IMG/VR virus record: IMGVR_UViG_3300005617_000117
Coordinates: 1 to 64,000 of that record
Strand: one strand, 5' to 3'
DNA from: a virus
DNA length: 64,000 bases
Shown here in pieces: positions 60,053-64,000 of the stretch (within the stretch, counting starts at the first letter, position 1; each line of letters starts with the position of its first letter). The notes below the pieces were generated by a model. It had not been told where the DNA came from. It did not search any database and saw only the letters and a program-made list of their open reading frames with translations. Position numbers and translations under genes: made by a program.

Positions 60053-60088
60053 AGACGCAGGAAACGAACGCCTGCGTCTCTTTTATTT
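60053..60088 (+). terminator. Terminator after the orphan protein
   Basis: AGACGCAGG, loop AAACGAACG, CCTGCGTCT, then CTTTTATTT. A perfect 9-bp stem. The next gene starts 15 bases later, and TTTGACATAATATAG (60039-60053) just upstream is AT-rich but has no proper -35/-10 spacing. Confidence 0.85.
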
Positions 60089-60102
60089 CAAGGTCTTATT
60101 TA

Positions 60103-60954
60103 ATGATCTCATATCTCATTTCGTCATATGATAGTGGACAATACCTAGACAGACACCTCAGAAATCTTCTAGAGGAACAGTCTGACCAAAATTTAGAAGT
60201 AGTTATTGTCGTCCCCAATTCTCCCGGTATAGATGCAGAAGTTGCTAAGAAGTGGGCTCTTAAAGATACACGAGTTAACTTTATTGATTGGCCCGGCCGC
60301 GAACCTTATGGCTCTTCTTGGTTAAGAGCATGGCAAGAAGCCAAGGGAGATTTCGTATGTAATTCTAATGCGGACGATTTTCATCACCCTAAGTTTAATG
60401 AAACGTTCACAAAGATTACCGATCAATTTAAAGACACGTACCATTGCTTTAGTAAAGAGCCTGCCTTCTGGTATGCAGGAATTGTAGTAGTTTCAGAGGA
60501 AACTGGTCAGGTTATCGGGGCCGGAAGACGCCAACCGTTTAACCACGAACGATTCTCTTATGAATGCGATGGCGGCCCACAAGTCTGTTGGCGAAACGAC
60601 CTACTCTTTACCCAAAAACTAAATTGGGAATTAATGTGGGCACGCTCAGCCGAACATACTTCGGCCTTCGATTACTGGCTCTGGCTTTACTTTATGTCTC
60701 TTGGTTTTAGAGGACAAGTAATTGATGAATGTCTAACGTATTATACACAACGTAAACTCTCTATTGAGAACCGCAATAAAGGACAGAATACTTACGAGGC
60801 TCTTGCGTCGATTGCCGAATTCTTCCCCAATAATTTTAATCCTGGCGGACATCTACATAAACACCATCCCGAATTTGCAGACTTTAATAAATTACCACCC
60901 AAGGACGCATGGGTACAAGCAAGAAATGAGGGGCGTGCATGGGACGCAAAGTAA
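60103..60954 (+). CDS. Glycosyltransferase, GT-A fold (GT2)
   Basis: 283 residues with a classic GT2 opening: MISYLISSYDSGQYLDRHLR, then LEVVIVVPNSPG and GDFVCNSNADDFHHPKF, where Asn-Ala-Asp-Asp gives the DxD-like metal site near residue 90. Second half contains EHTSAFDYWLWLYFMSLGFR, an acceptor-side motif. Shine-Dalgarno weak (AAGG), so translation may be coupled to read-through. Donor and acceptor unknown. Confidence 0.8.
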   Translation: MISYLISSYDSGQYLDRHLRNLLEEQSDQNLEVVIVVPNSPGIDAEVAKKWALKDTRVNFIDWPGREPYGSSWLRAWQEAKGDFVCNSNADDFHHPKFNETFTKITDQFKDTYHCFSKEPAFWYAGIVVVSEETGQVIGAGRRQPFNHERFSYECDGGPQVCWRNDLLFTQKLNWELMWARSAEHTSAFDYWLWLYFMSLGFRGQVIDECLTYYTQRKLSIENRNKGQNTYEALASIAEFFPNNFNPGGHLHKHHPEFADFNKLPPKDAWVQARNEGRAWDAK

Positions 60955-62069
60955 GAGTTGTTCATCTTCTCAAAGACCTTGGATTAGGTGGTACACAAAA
61001 GACGGCAGAACTTCTAGTTAGAGAACTGGTACAGAAGTATAATAACGAATATGAAACGTTTGTACTTTACGATGCTGGTCACGAATTAACTAGATATTTA
61101 AATTTCGAGGCGGCAGTCGGTGGGCCCGAGCATATGGTGCCCTACAGATTTACTTCACAGGCTATTGAAGTATTGCAATCACTTAGACCAGATATCACGC
61201 ACGTTTATCGTGCGGGTACGCCCGAATGGCCCATCCCTGGCAAAGACATCAAGCAAACTATTTTCGTAGAAACTAATGTTTTCGGCTTTGTCGATCCCAA
61301 TCCAGAAGTTCACAAATCTCTCTTTATGAGTAAATGGTTAATGGATTGCAGTAGAAAACAGCACGGCGATGCAATTTTTGATACTGTCGGTCGTAGTGGT
61401 AGATTTGACTTTCTTAATAATCCGGTTGATCTACCAGCAACCCAAGATACATTCCTAGACATCAGACCAGACAAAGATACGATTGTTCTTGGTCGTGTCG
61501 GCCGTCCTGATGACGGGATCTACGATGATATCAATGTTAAGGCCGCTATGGTTCTAGTTAGTAAAGGCTACAAGATTCTATTTTTAACGCTAGCGGCCCC
61601 TCCAAGAATGATGGATGATCTGGAGAAATATGATGTTCCGCACATCAATATAGCTCCAACGGTATCTCCGACTGTTCTTAGTGCTTTTTATAATTCTATT
61701 GATATTCTCGCACACGCACGAGCGGATGGAGAAACGTTCGGAAGCAATATAGCGGAAGCGATGATGCACGGTAAGCCTGTAGTAACACATATTGCAGTGC
61801 CTAGCCATCCTAGAATGGGTGTATTTCAGGCACAAACCGAACTTGTTCAGGACGATGTTACTGGATATGTAGTACGACATGAGATTGCGGCTTATGCTGA
61901 TGCACTAGAGCAATTAATTAATATTGGTCCACTACGAAAGAAGTTAGGGATTGCAGGCAAGGAATGGGCCGAAAAGAACTGTAGCACAGAAGTTTGCGGA
62001 GCTAAGCTGCACAAAACTTATCAGGATCTAATTTACAAGTATGGCCACTTGATTCGGTCTAGGAGCTAA
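60939..62069 (+). CDS. Glycosyltransferase, GT-B fold (GT4), paralogue of the gene at 63481
   Basis: 376 residues. VRVVHLLKDLGLGGTQKTAE (G-G-T loop of GT4), IFVETNVFGFVD, and donor-site HARADGETFGSNIAEAMMHG near residue 250. It shares WVETNIFGF-type and EWP motifs with the next GT4 gene at 63481, showing duplication. Overlaps the preceding gene by 16 bases. Confidence 0.82.
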   Translation: MGRKVRVVHLLKDLGLGGTQKTAELLVRELVQKYNNEYETFVLYDAGHELTRYLNFEAAVGGPEHMVPYRFTSQAIEVLQSLRPDITHVYRAGTPEWPIPGKDIKQTIFVETNVFGFVDPNPEVHKSLFMSKWLMDCSRKQHGDAIFDTVGRSGRFDFLNNPVDLPATQDTFLDIRPDKDTIVLGRVGRPDDGIYDDINVKAAMVLVSKGYKILFLTLAAPPRMMDDLEKYDVPHINIAPTVSPTVLSAFYNSIDILAHARADGETFGSNIAEAMMHGKPVVTHIAVPSHPRMGVFQAQTELVQDDVTGYVVRHEIAAYADALEQLINIGPLRKKLGIAGKEWAEKNCSTEVCGAKLHKTYQDLIYKYGHLIRSRS

Positions 62070-62071
62070 TG

Positions 62072-63151
62072 ATGATTTTTGAGAGTCTTTCGTTTGATGA
62101 CGTAAACTTAATTCCCAAGTACAATGACAAGAGTAGAAAACAAGTTTCTATTGCGATGGATTTTGCAGGATTTGTTTTTGCTCATCCATTTATTTCTTCT
62201 AATATGGATACCATTACGGGGCCAAAGATGGCCGCTGCAATGCATGAAACAGGTGGTTTCGGTATTCTCCATAGATTTTGTACTATTGAAGAAAATCTTC
62301 AAATGTTTAAAGATGCTGGCTGTGTATGGCAAGGATCGTGTGACTATAAGAGTCATGGCGTTGGAGTTTCTATAGGCATTAAAGACGAAGAAATCGAACG
62401 AGCCGCCGCCCTGTACGAAGCGGGTGCCCGTATTATTTGTGTTGACATTGCACATGGTCATTCCAAGCAAATGGGGCAAATGCTCAAAAAACTCAGAGAT
62501 AATTTTCCAGGCATTACATTGATTGCCGGTAATGTCGCCACATATGCTGGAGCAGACTATCTTATTAGTTGTGGTGCTCACGCCGTTAAAGTAGGCATCG
62601 GTCCCGGCGGAGCGTGTTCTACACGCATGAAGACTGGTTGTGGAGTGCCACAATTAACTGCAATCATGGAGGCTTCTAAGGCTAATGGAATTATTATTGC
62701 CGATGGTGGCGTAAAGACTCCTGGCGATGCAGTTAAAGCTTTAGCTGCCGGGGCACACTTTGTCATGCTCGGCTCATTCTTCGCCGGTTGTAGCGAGACG
62801 CCCGGCGAAGTTGTCGAATATCCTAGTGCTAATTCCGACTTGCTTTATGGTAAACCAATTAATCACATTATTCGACGCAAGCGTTTCCGTGGCATGGCTT
62901 CACGCGAAGCCCAAGAAGATTTTATGGGCAAGATGGATGATTGGAAGACGGCCGAAGGCGTCTCCATCGAAGTACCTTACACTGGTCCAGTAGCCGATAA
63001 GGTTGCTGATTTATGTGGCGGTCTTCGCTCAGGCATGACATATTGCGGGGCCGCTTCAATAGACGAGCTACACCGTAGAGCAGATTTTACAAAGATTTCA
63101 CATTCAGGTTATATGGAGGGTACACCCCATGCGTCCACTAGATTGGCTTAA
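62072..63151 (+). CDS. IMP dehydrogenase/GMP reductase family enzyme (GMP reductase-like)
   Basis: 359 residues from ATG 62072 (AGGAG 6 bases upstream). Opens [17 protein letters not shown], contains [13 protein letters not shown] and the catalytic loop [20 protein letters not shown] with Cys182, then [11 protein letters not shown] and [12 protein letters not shown]. There is no CBS insertion, and the length matches GMP reductase (about 350) better than IMP dehydrogenase (about 490). It would convert GMP to IMP or the reverse, altering purine pools or feeding a modified nucleotide. Mixed features leave the direction open. Confidence 0.82.
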   Translation: MIFESLSFDDVNLIPKYNDKSRKQVSIAMDFAGFVFAHPFISSNMDTITGPKMAAAMHETGGFGILHRFCTIEENLQMFKDAGCVWQGSCDYKSHGVGVSIGIKDEEIERAAALYEAGARIICVDIAHGHSKQMGQMLKKLRDNFPGITLIAGNVATYAGADYLISCGAHAVKVGIGPGGACSTRMKTGCGVPQLTAIMEASKANGIIIADGGVKTPGDAVKALAAGAHFVMLGSFFAGCSETPGEVVEYPSANSDLLYGKPINHIIRRKRFRGMASREAQEDFMGKMDDWKTAEGVSIEVPYTGPVADKVADLCGGLRSGMTYCGAASIDELHRRADFTKISHSGYMEGTPHASTRLA

Positions 63152-63500
63152 AAATTTAACATGGATTAGAGCAATTCGTCTTTACCCAACTGCTAAACAA
63201 AATTACGCTTGTTTATTAGATGCATATATTAACCTTGTATCAAAGGTCAAAGAATTAACTATTCAACTTGAAGCAAAGAATGCTATGCGATCTGTTGCCG
63301 ATATTCTTGCTCCAAAGGAACAAGAACGAAGTCAACCATATAAAACGTCCCACGAAGGCGTGAGAATGAGCACTTTAACGTGGCACGAAGAGAGACTTTT
63401 GAGAATCGAATTGCAGGCTTATAAGGATAAGCTAGCAAAGGCCAGCGATCAGATTGACTCACTCAAGGACGAGGTACGACATGCCAACAGGGCCGATTAA
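63129..63500 (+). CDS. Coiled-coil protein, unknown
   Basis: 123 residues with GGAGG upstream and a 23-base overlap with the previous gene. The N-terminus is basic ([20 protein letters not shown]); residues about 30-50 and 85-120 are heptad-like (SKVKELTIQLEAKN; ELQAYKDKLAKASDQIDSLK). Function unknown. Confidence 0.55.
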   Translation: MRPLDWLKNLTWIRAIRLYPTAKQNYACLLDAYINLVSKVKELTIQLEAKNAMRSVADILAPKEQERSQPYKTSHEGVRMSTLTWHEERLLRIELQAYKDKLAKASDQIDSLKDEVRHANRAD

Positions 63501-64000
63501 GGTTGTCCACCATTCAAAAACAATAGGATATTCCGGCACAGATAGAACCGCACAACTCATGTGCAAGTATCTGGCCAAAGATCCTAGATTTGAGCCGTTC
63601 TTGGTTTATAGAACGGATGGTGATAATTCTCGGCTAGAAATTATGCGTAGTATTCTAGGCGATAGTCATGTTATTCCATACGAATGGGTTCCGGGGAAGA
63701 AAGGTCGTCAGGCTCCATATCTTCCAGAACATGATAATTTATACGAAGTCATTGAAAAGATTAATCCTGATATCATGCACGTTCATAGGTCTGGCTATCA
63801 GGAATGGCCTTTGCGATATGTCGCTCCAAAAGCAACATGGGTAGAAACGAATATCTTTGGATTCGGAGACAAATCAAACGATATTGACCAGCATATCTAT
63901 ATCTCGGATTTCATTCGGAACACGGCAATTAAGTGTGGGAATCCACATGGTCCAACCCTATACAATCCTATTGAATCGCCAGTGCCGCATAGCGAATTGC
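63481..64000 (+). CDS. Glycosyltransferase, GT4-like, 3' end outside the window
   Basis: Open frame from ATG 63481 to the window end (173 codons). Starts IKVVHHSKTIGYSGTDRTAQ, the G-x-G-T loop of GT4 enzymes, and contains MHVHRSGYQEWPLRYVAPKA then WVETNIFGFGDKSND. It is clearly paralogous to the gene at 60939 (HVYRAGTPEWP; FVETNVFGF). Only the N-terminal acceptor domain is visible. Confidence 0.75.
   Translation, partial: MPTGPIKVVHHSKTIGYSGTDRTAQLMCKYLAKDPRFEPFLVYRTDGDNSRLEIMRSILGDSHVIPYEWVPGKKGRQAPYLPEHDNLYEVIEKINPDIMHVHRSGYQEWPLRYVAPKATWVETNIFGFGDKSNDIDQHIYISDFIRNTAIKCGNPHGPTLYNPIESPVPHSEL

Noticed and set aside
60038-60053. Promoter TTTGACATAATATAG before the terminator
   Set aside because: The -35-like and -10-like parts are nearly adjacent, and the terminator hairpin follows at once.
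62108-62653. A 181-residue frame antisense to the GMP reductase-like gene
   Set aside because: Composition is Cys/Thr/Ser/Asn-rich with no motif, the opposite strand encodes a clear conserved enzyme, and no ribosome-binding site is present.

Overview
This window is an internal piece of a large tailed double-stranded DNA bacteriophage genome. Genes are cut at both ends, so the genome is longer than 64 kb. The evidence is a near-complete virion assembly line (terminase, portal, protease/scaffold, capsid, connectors, tail tube, a 1687-residue tape measure, tail tip and fibre genes) next to a bacterial-style replication module (RecA, DnaB-type helicase, DnaG-type primase, C-family DNA polymerase III alpha, SSB). 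I see no contractile sheath gene, so a long non-contractile (siphovirus-like) tail is the best guess. Lipobox signal peptides show a bacterial host, but the sequence does not tell me which one. No integrase, phage-type RNA polymerase, lysis gene, tRNA or CRISPR array is visible.

Layout. Positions 1-1040 (minus strand) hold three small lipoprotein genes, two terminators and a possible tiny ORF or small RNA. Positions 1226-5439 (plus) hold small genes, a sigma-like protein, a probable small terminase, two glycosyltransferases and a cupin. Positions 5439-15241 hold an ERCC4-type nuclease, large terminase, portal, protease-scaffold with a nested scaffold start, a decoration-like protein and the major capsid protein. 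Positions 15325-23833 hold a tandem pair of small paralogues, RNase HI, connector proteins, a second decoration-like paralogue, the tail tube and pre-tape-measure genes. Positions 23833-43253 hold the tape measure, tail tip, a 1557-residue LamG/PKD-type adhesin and further tail genes. Positions 43314-54529 form the replication and recombination module, which also contains a ClpP-like protein and a second sigma-like protein. Positions 54519-64000 form a glycosyltransferase island (six enzymes) with an orphan 462-residue protein and an IMPDH/GMP-reductase family enzyme.

The most unusual regulatory feature is a short motif, TTAGTGTAWTT, found at transcription-unit boundaries. It often sits just after a terminator or about 25-28 bases before a start codon. 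Four of the five TAG stop codons I counted in the window are embedded in it, while nearly all other genes end in TAA. I interpret it as a phage promoter, perhaps read by one of the two sigma-like proteins. Other points of interest are the in-frame nested scaffold gene, a structured leader plus terminator before the gene at 42597, an isolated 61-residue gene between a motif and a terminator, and three pairs of duplicated virion genes.
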